Source of the DNA: Caryophanales bacterium UBA6877
Lineage (GTDB): Bacteria; Bacillota_I; Bacilli_A; RFN20; CAG-826
Direction: 5' to 3'
NCBI GenBank assembly: GCA_002451465.1
Contig: DKCJ01000005.1
Coordinates: 1 to 16,446 of the forward strand
DNA: 16,446 nucleotides
Below the pieces are notes generated by a model. That model was not told the DNA's origin. It was given only the letters and a program-made list of their open reading frames with translations, and ran no database searches. Position numbers and translations under genes: made by a program. Each line of letters starts with the position of its first letter. Position 1 is the stretch's first letter. Shown one piece after another: positions 1-6,934 of the stretch.

Positions 1-27
1 TTTAAATTATTAAATTTTATATATAGA

Positions 28-678
28 TTATTTATCTTCTTTATTTTCTAAAGCTTTGGTGTCTTCTTCTTTTTTTGTTTCTACAGGAAATTCTTTATTT
101 AATTCTAAGGTTGTGAAATCTTTTTTCTTTACTACTAAATTAACAAGTAAAACAGCATATGCTACATAAATAACAATACGAGCTAAACCAATGTTACCTA
201 TTGAATTTACTGTGCCATCATAATTGAAAATAAGATCTATAAATGAAAATAAAATAAAGATTAAGGCTAAAGTTTTGGTGATTTTATCATTTACGACTTT
301 ATTGGCTACTTTTTCGACAATATAGACAACCATAAATAATAAAGATTCAATTAAAGTGAAAATAATAATAAACCAAGCATTTAATTCGATATAATCAGAC
401 ATATGATTAATATTAATTACTACTATTAAAAATAACATTAATGGAACTAAAACGACAGCAAAGATTTCTAATACTTTATTAGCTACTGGTTTCATTTTAT
501 CTTTAAAAATAAGAGTTATAACGCCATAAACAAAATAATATAAACCTGCTAAAGAACAAAAGATACCTAAAAGAAGGTTAATACCATCAGCTTTTAAATA
601 ATTAACATAAATTAAAAATAAAAATGTACCTAAAATTATTGATAAAGCTGAATTTAAAAGACTACAATTTTTTTTCAT
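28..678 (-). CDS. Six-helix membrane protein of unknown function
   Basis: A 216-residue protein that I do not recognise. It shows six hydrophobic stretches at about residues 7-28, 33-58, 68-90, 101-122, 133-152 and 162-183, joined by short Lys-rich loops. A soluble, highly charged tail follows (184-216, rich in Glu and Lys), which by the positive-inside rule is probably cytoplasmic. No catalytic motif or transporter signature is visible, and the first helix lacks a lipobox or signal-peptidase site. The ATG at 678 is supported by an AAGGAGA ribosome site (686-692) seven bases upstream. The gene points away from the rest of the window and no partner gene is visible on its strand. The stop is TAA and no clear terminator lies in the 27 bases left before the window edge. 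That it is a real gene is fairly certain; its role is open. Confidence 0.8.
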   Translation of the reverse strand: MKKNCSLLNSALSIILGTFLFLIYVNYLKADGINLLLGIFCSLAGLYYFVYGVITLIFKDKMKPVANKVLEIFAVVLVPLMLFLIVVININHMSDYIELNAWFIIIFTLIESLLFMVVYIVEKVANKVVNDKITKTLALIFILFSFIDLIFNYDGTVNSIGNIGLARIVIYVAYAVLLVNLVVKKKDFTTLELNKEFPVETKKEEDTKALENKEDK

Positions 679-698
679 AAATTTTTCTCCTTGTATTC

Positions 699-704
699 AT
701 TATA
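699..704 (-). promoter_or_regulatory. Candidate -10 box for the membrane-protein gene
   Basis: On the minus strand this reads TATAAT, a perfect -10 hexamer, 20 bases before the ATG at 678. The matching -35 region (around 721-727) is only weakly conserved. Transcription would start close to the SD, giving a leader of roughly 14 bases, which is short but workable. In DNA this AT-rich a perfect hexamer can occur by chance. Confidence 0.35.
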
Positions 705-910
705 ATATTTTTCTTTTTTAAAAACACTATTTTTAAGGTAATTGAAATGAAATTTAATGCGATTGTATCGGGATTATTTAGTTTAAATTGTAAAGAAATT
801 ATAAAGATTTTTGTAAGTCTAAGAAAATGATCTATTTTTATTTTAGGAGCGATATAAGTTTTAAGTTAATTATATCTTTAAACAAGTTAATTATTCTTAA
901 AGTTCATTTT

Positions 911-1009
911 TATTGGAAAAGTGTATTTTTTGACCGTGGAAAATATAGGAAAAGTGTAATTTTTAGTATTAAATTTTATAGGAAAAGTGTAATATATATA
1001 ACGAATGGA
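911..1009 (+). repeat. Three 33-bp units with a 17-bp core before the ATPase gene
   Basis: The core TATAGGAAAAGTGTAAT occurs at 944-960 and 977-993, and a slightly altered copy (TATTGGAAAAGTGTATT) at 911-927. The invariant GGAAAAGTGTA starts at 915, 948 and 981, an exact 33-bp period, which is close to three turns of DNA. The 16 bases after each core are unrelated, so only the core is conserved. The third core falls where the -35/-10 spacer of a promoter for the gene at 1024 would lie, with a TATAAC-like -10 at 997-1002. Helical phasing and position suggest binding sites for a regulator, possibly the ATPase itself. The period is also 11 codons, so an overlapping frame shows the repeated peptide YRKSV, but I favour a DNA-level role. 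Confidence 0.75.
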
Positions 1010-1023
1010 GAAATAAATGTATC

Positions 1024-2364
1024 ATGTTGCATCGAAAAATTGAAAAAACTATTAAAGATTATTTACAAAATGGATCTAATAAAATTATGATCGTCGATGG
1101 CGCAAGACAAGTTGGTAAATCATATATTATTAGATATGTTGCTAGTGAATTACTAAAGGATAAATTCACAAATTACATTGAGATAAATTTTGTTGAAGAT
1201 AGTCTTGGTAATAAGTTATTTGAAAATGTTAATAATAAAGAAGATTTTTATTTGCAATTAAGTATGGTGGCTGGTGAAAAAATGAAAAATAAGGATAATA
1301 CGCTTATTTTTATTGATGAAATTCAACAATATCCACAATTTTTATCTATGTTAAAATTTTTAAAACAAGAAGATAGATTTACTTATATTTGTAGTGGCTC
1401 GTTGCTTGGGGAAACACTTATAAAAACACCTTCTATTCCTATTGGAAGTATTGATGTTATTCATATGTTTCCATTAGATTTTGAAGAATTCTTACTTGCA
1501 AATAACTTTAATGATTACGCAATTAACTCTTTGAAAAATAAGTTTGATAGACTTGAAAGTTTAGAAGAAACTACTCATGCCAAGGTTTTAGATTTATTTA
1601 AGAAGTATTTATTAATTGGTGGATTACCAGATGCTGTAAATAGTTTTATCAATAAAATGAACATTGTTGAAGTTCGTAAAATTCAATCGGATATTTATGA
1701 TTACTATGGAGATGATGCAAGTAAGTACGACAAAGAACATAAATTAAAAATTAAGCGTATTTATGATTTAATACCTTCTAGTTTAGAAAATAAAAAGAAG
1801 AGAATTGTCCTTCAAAATATTGAAAATATTAAGGGTAAAAGATTTTCAAGTTATCAAGATGAGTTTGATTATTTAATTAATTCTGGTATTGCCTTAGAAG
1901 TTAAAGCATTATCTACCCTAGTATTTCCACTTATTGAGTCTAGTAGTAAAAACTTATTAAAATTATACCTTAATGATGTTGGACTCTTAACTAACATTTT
2001 ATACAAAAATAATATTAAAGCCGTACTTGATGATGAAAGAAGTATTAATCTAGGAACTGTTTATGAATCAGTTGTCGCAAGTGAATTAAAAGCACATGGA
2101 TACAAACTTTTTTATTATGATAATAAAGCGAATGGTGAAGTTGATTTTTTAATAGATGATTATAATAATCTTTCAGTTGTTCCACTTGAAATTAAGTCGG
2201 GCAAAGATTATACAATTCATAGTGCAATAAAGAAATTTTTATGTAATAAAGATTATAATGTAAAAAAAGGTTATGTATTGTCTAATGAACGCAAAATCTT
2301 TGAAAAAGATAATATTATTTATTTACCAATTTATATGATTATGTTTTTTGATTGTAATATATAA
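1024..2364 (+). CDS. AAA_14/DUF4143-family ATPase with nuclease-like C-terminus
   Basis: A 446-residue P-loop ATPase of the AAA_14 plus DUF4143 family, within the usual family length. Walker A is GARQVGKS (26-33), the form typical of this family. Walker B is LIFIDEIQ (94-101), and a sensor-like strand YICSGSLLG lies at 121-129. The second half is the DUF4143 region. It ends in a PD-(D/E)xK-like pattern, GEVDFLI (371-377) followed by PLEIKSG, with candidate residues D374, E389 and K391. Members are widespread in gut bacteria and archaea, often as stand-alone genes in variable regions; their biochemical role is poorly known, and a DNA-linked or defence role is inference. The frame could open nowhere earlier, because the ATG at 1017 is in another frame and stops at once. 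The gene follows a phased repeat array that may control it. Family assignment is firm; function is not. Confidence 0.9.
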   Translation: MLHRKIEKTIKDYLQNGSNKIMIVDGARQVGKSYIIRYVASELLKDKFTNYIEINFVEDSLGNKLFENVNNKEDFYLQLSMVAGEKMKNKDNTLIFIDEIQQYPQFLSMLKFLKQEDRFTYICSGSLLGETLIKTPSIPIGSIDVIHMFPLDFEEFLLANNFNDYAINSLKNKFDRLESLEETTHAKVLDLFKKYLLIGGLPDAVNSFINKMNIVEVRKIQSDIYDYYGDDASKYDKEHKLKIKRIYDLIPSSLENKKKRIVLQNIENIKGKRFSSYQDEFDYLINSGIALEVKALSTLVFPLIESSSKNLLKLYLNDVGLLTNILYKNNIKAVLDDERSINLGTVYESVVASELKAHGYKLFYYDNKANGEVDFLIDDYNNLSVVPLEIKSGKDYTIHSAIKKFLCNKDYNVKKGYVLSNERKIFEKDNIIYLPIYMIMFFDCNI

Positions 2365-2422
2365 AATTAAAATTAAACATCATTTAATATTTAAACGTTT
2401 GCGTGAATTTTAAAATAAATTG

Positions 2423-2450
2423 TGAATTTTTAAACTAAATTCAGTTTTTT
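2423..2450 (+). terminator. Possible weak terminator after the ATPase gene
   Basis: TGAATTT (2423-2429) can pair with AAATTCA (2437-2443) across a seven-base loop, and a run of six T follows at 2445-2450. The stem has only one G-C pair, so it would be a weak terminator. It lies between the ATPase stop and the helicase promoter, where one would be expected. Confidence 0.35.
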
Positions 2451-2459
2451 AAATCAATC

Positions 2460-2471
2460 TCAAGATCTTGA
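2460..2471. promoter_or_regulatory. Palindromic operator candidate before the helicase gene
   Basis: TCAAGATCTTGA is a perfect 12-bp palindrome. Extending to 2456-2475 gives nine matching pairs out of ten. It overlaps the -35 element of the probable helicase promoter, so a dimeric repressor bound here would block polymerase. No regulator gene lies beside it. Confidence 0.45.
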
Positions 2472-2496
2472 AATTAAGTCTTAAAAAGTATATTCT
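2468..2496 (+). promoter_or_regulatory. Probable promoter of the helicase-Nudix unit
   Basis: TTGAAA at 2468-2473 (five of six matches to the -35 consensus) is followed by two overlapping -10 options: TATATT at 2489-2494 (five of six, 15-bp spacer) or TATTCT at 2491-2496 (four of six, 17-bp spacer). Either would start transcription at about 2501-2503, on or just before the helicase ATG. The absence of an SD sequence there fits this reading. Confidence 0.45.
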
Positions 2497-2502
2497 GATT
2501 TT

Positions 2503-5475
2503 ATGCTAAATGATACTTATAAAGAAATTCTTTCGGCTATAAATCAAGCTTTTATAGATAGTAATAATGAAAGCTATTCTTCAATGATACCTTCATTAAT
2601 TTATAATGATGATGAACAAAAACAAAAAGTTATTACTGCTTTAAAAAATGAATTATTTAATGCAGATGAATTTTTCTTTTCAGTTGCTTTTATAACTAAA
2701 GGTGGTTTACAACTTTTTAAAGAAGTATTTAAAGAATTAAAAGAAAAGGGTATAAAAGGTAAAATTTTAACATCTGATTACCTTTATTTTACTGAACCAA
2801 GTGCTCTTAAAGATTTAAGAGATAATTTTAATAATATAGAAGTTAAGATGTATAAATCTTACATTAATGAAGGATTTCATACTAAAGGATATCTAATAAA
2901 ACAAAAAGATGTTTTTAAGTTATTTATTGGTTCTTCAAATATTACTGATAAAGCTTTAACTATAAATAAAGAGTGGAATACTAAACTTGTATCAACTAAA
3001 GATGGAGAACTAATTAAACAAGTCAAAGAACAGTTTTTTAAGTTATGGAATAAATCAACGCCTCTTGATGAATATTTAGATGATTACGAAAAACTTTATA
3101 ATAAAAATAAAGAAAAAACTAAAAAATTTAGTGAAGAAGAGATTGATGATAATATAGTTGAACCAAACAAGATGCAATTAAATTTTATTAATTGCTTAGA
3201 ATTATCGATAAAAAATAAATATAAAAGAGGTCTTTTGATTTCGGCGACCGGCACTGGTAAAACCTATGCTTGCTTTTTTGGTTTAAGAAATTGTGGCGCT
3301 AAAAGAATATTATTTATAGCTCATCGAACTGAATTATTATTACAAGCTTATAAAAGTTTTAAAAAGATTTTTCCTGCAAACTTTAAATGTTTTTATTATT
3401 CTGGCGAAAGTAAAGCTTTCAAAAATTTAAATATCCCTGAATATAATCCAAAAGATATTGTCGATAATAGTATTGTATTTGCAACTTCTGAACTTTTAGG
3501 AAAAGACGCTAAATTAAATGAAATTAATAAGTTTTCATTTGACTTTATAGTTATTGATGAAGTTCATAAAGCCGGTTCAAAAACTTATCAAAAAATTCTT
3601 GATCACTTCAATAATAACCCTAAATTTATTTTAGGTATGACAGCCACACCTGAAAGAACTGATGATCCAACAAAAATTTATGAAATGTTTGTTCATAATG
3701 TCATTTTTGAAATTAGATTAAATGACGCTTTAGATGACGATTTACTTTGTCCATTCCATTATTATGGAATTACTGATTTAAAAGGTATAAATGATGAGAC
3801 ATATAAATTAAAAGATTTTAAATTATTATTTAGTAAAGAAAGAGTTGATTACATTGTTGAACAATGTAAATTTTATGGCTTTAGTGGCGATAGATTACGT
3901 GGTTTAATTTTTTGTTCGACAATTGATGAAACAAAAGAACTATCTAAAGAACTTAATAATAGAGGCTATAAAACAATTAGTTTATGTGCACAAAATACTG
4001 TTTCTGAAAGAGAAGAAGGTATTAAAAAATTAAAAGAAACTGATATTAGTAAAGATTATTTAGATTATATTTTAACTGTTGATTTATTTAATGAAGGTAT
4101 TGATATTCCTGAAATTAATCAAATAGTTATGTTAAGACCTACTAAATCATCAATTATTTTTATTCAACAACTTGGTAGAGGCTTAAGAAAGTGGCAATTT
4201 AAAGATTTTGTTGTAATTTTAGATTTTATTGGTAATTATGATAATAATTTTATGATTCCTTTGGCTTTTGAACAAACAACTGATAAAGATAATTGTAAAA
4301 TGCTTGTAACTTCTAATTTTCTTCCAGGAATTTCAACTATTGAATTTGATAGGATTGCGCGTGAAAAGATATTTAGTTCGATTGAAAAAGCAAAATTTAG
4401 TTCTATTAAGATATTGGTTGATAATTTTTTATCATTATATGGTGAGTTAGGTAGAGTTCCTACTTATAGTGATTTTTTAAATAAAACTACTTTTGATTCT
4501 TATCGTTTCTTTAAGTATGGTAATAAATATCATTCTTATTATGAATTTTTGTGCAAAATAAAAAATAAGATAAAAGATAGCGATAAAAAGACAATTCCTC
4601 TTTTTAATGACTATTGTGTAGAGGCTTTACTAGGTCTATCAGTTGAACTTGGAAAAGGAATAAGAGTTGAAGAAGCTTTATTACTAAAAATCTTAATTAA
4701 CGCAGGAACCTATAGTGATTTTGAAAAAGAATTATTTAGTGAATATGGAATTAAAGCAACTCCAATCATGAAAAAGACAATGATTAGTATTTTAACTGCT
4801 GAGTCATATCAAAATCGTTATCCTTCATTTATTGATAAAGTTAATATGTTGCTTGATAATGATTTTAAAAATTCTTTAGACAAATATCCTGATTTTAAAA
4901 AATATGTTATGGATTTAATTAATTTTTCTTTAAAACGTAACGAAATAAAATATACTCCAAGATATAAAAATACTGAGTTTAGGTTATTTCAAAAATATAC
5001 TAGAAATGATGTATGTCAAATTTTAAATTATGGTAAGCTCATTGGCAGCACTTTATATGGGTATCAATATAATGAATTAACAAATACTTTCCCAATATTT
5101 GTTAATTATGATAAAGATCCAACTATATCTGAGGCTACTAAGTATGACGATAGATTTTTAAATATTGATACTTTCTTTTGGAACAGTAGGCATAATGTTC
5201 ACTTAAAAGATAAATTAATGCAAATTTTATATAATCATGATAAGAATGGTGTAAAAGTTTATTTATTTGTTAGAAAAAGTTCAGTTTCTACTACTGATAA
5301 AAATCTAAAAGATAGTGATAATGATTCATCGCATTATTTTTTAGGTGAAGTAATTCCATTAATTGATACAATGCGTGAATTTAAACGTAGTGGCATTAGT
5401 TATGTTCAAGTGTGTTTTAAGCTTAAAGTTCCTTTAAGACAAGATATATATGATTATTTAACTTCAAAAGTATAG
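2503..5475 (+). CDS. PLD-nuclease / SF2 helicase / DUF3427 protein
   Basis: A 990-residue multidomain DNA enzyme. An N-terminal phospholipase-D-type nuclease domain (about 35-190) carries one HxK motif (H126, K128) and GSSN (143-146). A single HKD-like half site usually means that two subunits form the active site, and the usual Asp after HxK is not evident. A superfamily 2 helicase core follows: Walker A ATGTGKT (248-254), DEVH (352-355), TATP (380-383), the motif-V region FNEGIDIP (529-536) and motif VI QQLGRGLR (555-562), so ATP-driven movement on DNA is expected. The C-terminal third (about 640-985) matches DUF3427, with the block RNDVCQILNYGK and a TKYDDRFLN-like stretch. The start has no SD and may be leaderless; the start context and domain order support it. 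A MutT-like gene follows after 9 bases. A DNA repair or phage-defence role is likely but inferred. Confidence 0.9.
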   Translation: MLNDTYKEILSAINQAFIDSNNESYSSMIPSLIYNDDEQKQKVITALKNELFNADEFFFSVAFITKGGLQLFKEVFKELKEKGIKGKILTSDYLYFTEPSALKDLRDNFNNIEVKMYKSYINEGFHTKGYLIKQKDVFKLFIGSSNITDKALTINKEWNTKLVSTKDGELIKQVKEQFFKLWNKSTPLDEYLDDYEKLYNKNKEKTKKFSEEEIDDNIVEPNKMQLNFINCLELSIKNKYKRGLLISATGTGKTYACFFGLRNCGAKRILFIAHRTELLLQAYKSFKKIFPANFKCFYYSGESKAFKNLNIPEYNPKDIVDNSIVFATSELLGKDAKLNEINKFSFDFIVIDEVHKAGSKTYQKILDHFNNNPKFILGMTATPERTDDPTKIYEMFVHNVIFEIRLNDALDDDLLCPFHYYGITDLKGINDETYKLKDFKLLFSKERVDYIVEQCKFYGFSGDRLRGLIFCSTIDETKELSKELNNRGYKTISLCAQNTVSEREEGIKKLKETDISKDYLDYILTVDLFNEGIDIPEINQIVMLRPTKSSIIFIQQLGRGLRKWQFKDFVVILDFIGNYDNNFMIPLAFEQTTDKDNCKMLVTSNFLPGISTIEFDRIAREKIFSSIEKAKFSSIKILVDNFLSLYGELGRVPTYSDFLNKTTFDSYRFFKYGNKYHSYYEFLCKIKNKIKDSDKKTIPLFNDYCVEALLGLSVELGKGIRVEEALLLKILINAGTYSDFEKELFSEYGIKATPIMKKTMISILTAESYQNRYPSFIDKVNMLLDNDFKNSLDKYPDFKKYVMDLINFSLKRNEIKYTPRYKNTEFRLFQKYTRNDVCQILNYGKLIGSTLYGYQYNELTNTFPIFVNYDKDPTISEATKYDDRFLNIDTFFWNSRHNVHLKDKLMQILYNHDKNGVKVYLFVRKSSVSTTDKNLKDSDNDSSHYFLGEVIPLIDTMREFKRSGISYVQVCFKLKVPLRQDIYDYLTSKV

Positions 5476-5484
5476 GTTATTAAT

Positions 5485-5880
5485 ATGAAAAAAGTTATAA
5501 ATGTTGTAGCAGCAGTGATCAAAAAAGATAAATTAATTTTTGTTTCACAAAGAGGATATGGTGAATTTAAAGATGGTTGGGAATTTCCTGGTGGAAAAGT
5601 AAATGATGGTGAAACTGAGGAAAAAGCCCTAAAACGTGAAATAAAAGAAGAATTAGATGCGGATATAGAAATTGATAAATTTATATGTAGTGTTGAGTAT
5701 GAATATCCTAATTTCTTTTTAAATATGAAAGTATATCTCACGCACCTTAATAAACCTCATTTAGAACTTTTAGAACATGAAGCTTCTAAGTGGATTAATA
5801 AAGATGAGCTTAATGAAATTCCTTTTCTTCCAGCTGATAAGTTGTGTCTTAATAAAATAAAAGAAGCGATAAAAGATTAA
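5485..5880 (+). CDS. MutT-like Nudix (d)NTP pyrophosphohydrolase
   Basis: A 131-residue single-domain Nudix hydrolase of the MutT/NudG type, which hydrolyses nucleoside triphosphates, often damaged ones such as 8-oxo-dGTP, to the monophosphate and pyrophosphate. WEFPGGK (32-38) leads into the Nudix box at 37-59: G37, five residues, E43, seven residues, R51-E52, then E55-E56 for metal binding. The Gly that usually follows EExG is Asp here (EELD), a variant that should not abolish metal binding. A WINKDELNEIPFLPAD segment closes the fold. It starts nine bases after the helicase stop with no SD of its own, so translation probably depends on coupling to the helicase. The pairing suggests a nucleotide-handling accessory to the helicase. 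Substrate specificity cannot be read from sequence. Confidence 0.9.
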   Translation: MKKVINVVAAVIKKDKLIFVSQRGYGEFKDGWEFPGGKVNDGETEEKALKREIKEELDADIEIDKFICSVEYEYPNFFLNMKVYLTHLNKPHLELLEHEASKWINKDELNEIPFLPADKLCLNKIKEAIKD

Positions 5881-5897
5881 ACTTTTATCGCCTTTTT
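5866..5897. terminator. Bidirectional terminator between converging genes
   Basis: GCGATAAAAG (5866-5875) pairs perfectly with CTTTTATCGC (5882-5891) around a six-base loop. Six T residues follow at 5893-5898 on the plus strand. On the minus strand the stem is followed by a T-rich stretch (complement of 5850-5865). It therefore suits both the MutT transcript and the converging DUF6282 transcript. The MutT stop codon (5878-5880) sits inside the loop, so the upstream arm lies within the coding sequence. Confidence 0.85.
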
Positions 5898-5901
5898 TAA
5901 A

Positions 5902-6750
5902 TTAATCTAAATCAAGTAGTTTTGCTTGATTAACACGTGTCATATATTTTATTTCTTCTTTAGAAATTCCATTATTTAATAAATAAGTAATATATTTATC
6001 AAGCATTACTTCCCATGGATCATTTTTATAATATCCTGAATCAGTTGCAATCATAATATGCTTATAACCAATAGCTTTTATAGCCTCTAAATCAGTTTTC
6101 ATATTATCAACCCAATGACCATCTTTTAATGGTTGAATATATACTTTTTCAAGTAAAACATTATATTTTTCTACTAAATATTTTTGTTCTTCAATTGATT
6201 CGTTTACAATCCAATATTCTGGGTGAGTTATAACAATTTTTTTAACATTATGCTCTCTAGCTTTTTCTACTACTTTTAAAGTTTCTTCATAACTTATGTG
6301 TCCTGTAGCTAATATAGCATTATATTTAGCGATTAAATCAAATATTTCAATAAGTTCTTCTTTAACTTCACCTTTATCATTGAGAGGAGAAATACCACCT
6401 ATTTTTCCTCTTTTTATATATTCATTACGAGCATCAATTGTAGGTAACCAAACAATTTTAGCACCTAACTTTAAAGCATATTCAACAGCTTTAGGATTAA
6501 GTCCACCTACTTCATAATTTAAAACAATTCCACCAAATATAGTTAAATTATTTTTATATTTATCTTTGTTATATAAATTAGATAAACAAGCTCTTTCAAC
6601 AGTTGAACCATGATGAGACTTAATAACTATTGCTCTAGCGTTAATTCTATTTGCCGCATCAACAAGTTCAAAATCATTATAATTTCTTTTTGTTAAATCT
6701 GGTTCTGTATGAATATGCATATCGATAATTCTATTTAATAAATCATTCAT
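5902..6750 (-). CDS. DUF6282-family amidohydrolase-like protein
   Basis: A 282-residue protein resembling the DUF6282 family, a metal-dependent-hydrolase-like TIM barrel. The first strand carries DMHIHTEPD with D10, H12 and H14, the HxH motif of amidohydrolase and PHP-type enzymes. Further candidate metal or active-site positions are K44 and H46-H47 in IKSHHGST, H151 in ATGHIS, H176 in ITHPEYW and D237 in IATDSG. The blocks FGGIVLN, VGGLNPKAVEYAL and GAKIVWLPT (about 72-104) are also typical. It has no signal peptide, so it is cytoplasmic. The start has a strong GGGAGG site (6759-6764) eight bases upstream. It stands alone on this strand, converging on the MutT gene and divergent from the lipoprotein operon, so context does not name a substrate. 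Hydrolysis of a C-N or ester bond is the best guess. Confidence 0.78.
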   Translation of the reverse strand: MNDLLNRIIDMHIHTEPDLTKRNYNDFELVDAANRINARAIVIKSHHGSTVERACLSNLYNKDKYKNNLTIFGGIVLNYEVGGLNPKAVEYALKLGAKIVWLPTIDARNEYIKRGKIGGISPLNDKGEVKEELIEIFDLIAKYNAILATGHISYEETLKVVEKAREHNVKKIVITHPEYWIVNESIEEQKYLVEKYNVLLEKVYIQPLKDGHWVDNMKTDLEAIKAIGYKHIMIATDSGYYKNDPWEVMLDKYITYLLNNGISKEEIKYMTRVNQAKLLDLD

Positions 6751-6777
6751 AGATAAAACCTCCCAATTTTCATAATC

Positions 6778-6783
6778 ATTATA
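6778..6783 (-). promoter_or_regulatory. Candidate -10 box for the DUF6282 gene
   Basis: On the minus strand this is TATAAT, placed to give a leader of about 20 bases that includes the GGGAGG site. No good -35 is present at 16-18 bp, so an activator or a weak promoter is possible. Confidence 0.35.
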
Positions 6784-6807
6784 TCTTTTAGATTATAAAA
6801 ATAAATC

Positions 6808-6844
6808 TAAAAATATATTAAAAAATGATTAAAAATATATTAAA
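6808..6844. repeat. 15-bp direct repeat at 22-bp spacing in the divergent promoter region
   Basis: TAAAAATATATTAAA occurs at 6808-6822 and again at 6830-6844, starts 22 bp apart, or about two helical turns. It lies between the DUF6282 -10 and the lipoprotein operon -35, so it could be a shared regulator site or a bent, UP-element-like tract. Low sequence complexity makes chance a real alternative. Confidence 0.45.
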
Positions 6845-6880
6845 TAACATAATTTTTGTATATATTTTATGCATTTTATA

Positions 6881-6909
6881 TTAACATTTGTTATCATGTT
6901 TCTTATAAT
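6881..6909 (+). promoter_or_regulatory. Strong sigma-A-type promoter of the lipoprotein operon
   Basis: TTAACA (6881-6886) and TATAAT (6904-6909) are separated by exactly 17 bp. Transcription should begin near 6916, giving a leader of about 19 bases with the SD GAGGGGGG (6919-6926) eight bases before the ATG at 6935. This is the best promoter in the window. Confidence 0.75.
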
Positions 6910-6934
6910 TTAGAAACTGAGGGGGGATGTATAG

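Larger units (their letters stand above)
679..1023. other. 345-base gap: two promoters and a repeat array
   Basis: This gap separates the divergent membrane-protein and ATPase genes. Its left end holds the -10 and SD of the leftward gene; its right third holds the 33-bp repeat array and a GGAG at 1007-1010 that is the probable ribosome site for the ATPase, although the 13-base spacing is long. Between them (about 730-910) I see no RNA gene or terminator. A 27-codon frame at 747-830 has an AAGG eight bases upstream but no recognisable product, and I do not call it a gene. Confidence 0.6.

Noticed and set aside
747..830. A 27-codon frame with AAGG eight bases upstream of its ATG
   Set aside because: Short, without recognisable features, and ending in TGA unlike every convincing gene here; chance is the simpler explanation.
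911..1009. CRISPR array
   Set aside because: The repeated core is only 17 bp with 16-bp gaps and three copies; CRISPR repeats and spacers are longer, and no cas gene is near.
827..1090. An 87-codon plus-strand frame over the 33-bp repeats
   Set aside because: It has no SD, overlaps the ATPase start in another frame, is mostly low-complexity Ile/Lys/Phe, and its YRKSV repeats follow directly from the 33-bp (11-codon) DNA period.
2393..2400. Palindrome AAACGTTT after the ATPase gene
   Set aside because: Eight bases of AT-rich palindrome are expected by chance, and it is not followed by a T tract or placed on a promoter.
5454..5741. A 95-codon antisense frame over the MutT gene
   Set aside because: It lies opposite an intact Nudix gene with a full catalytic box and has no independent support.
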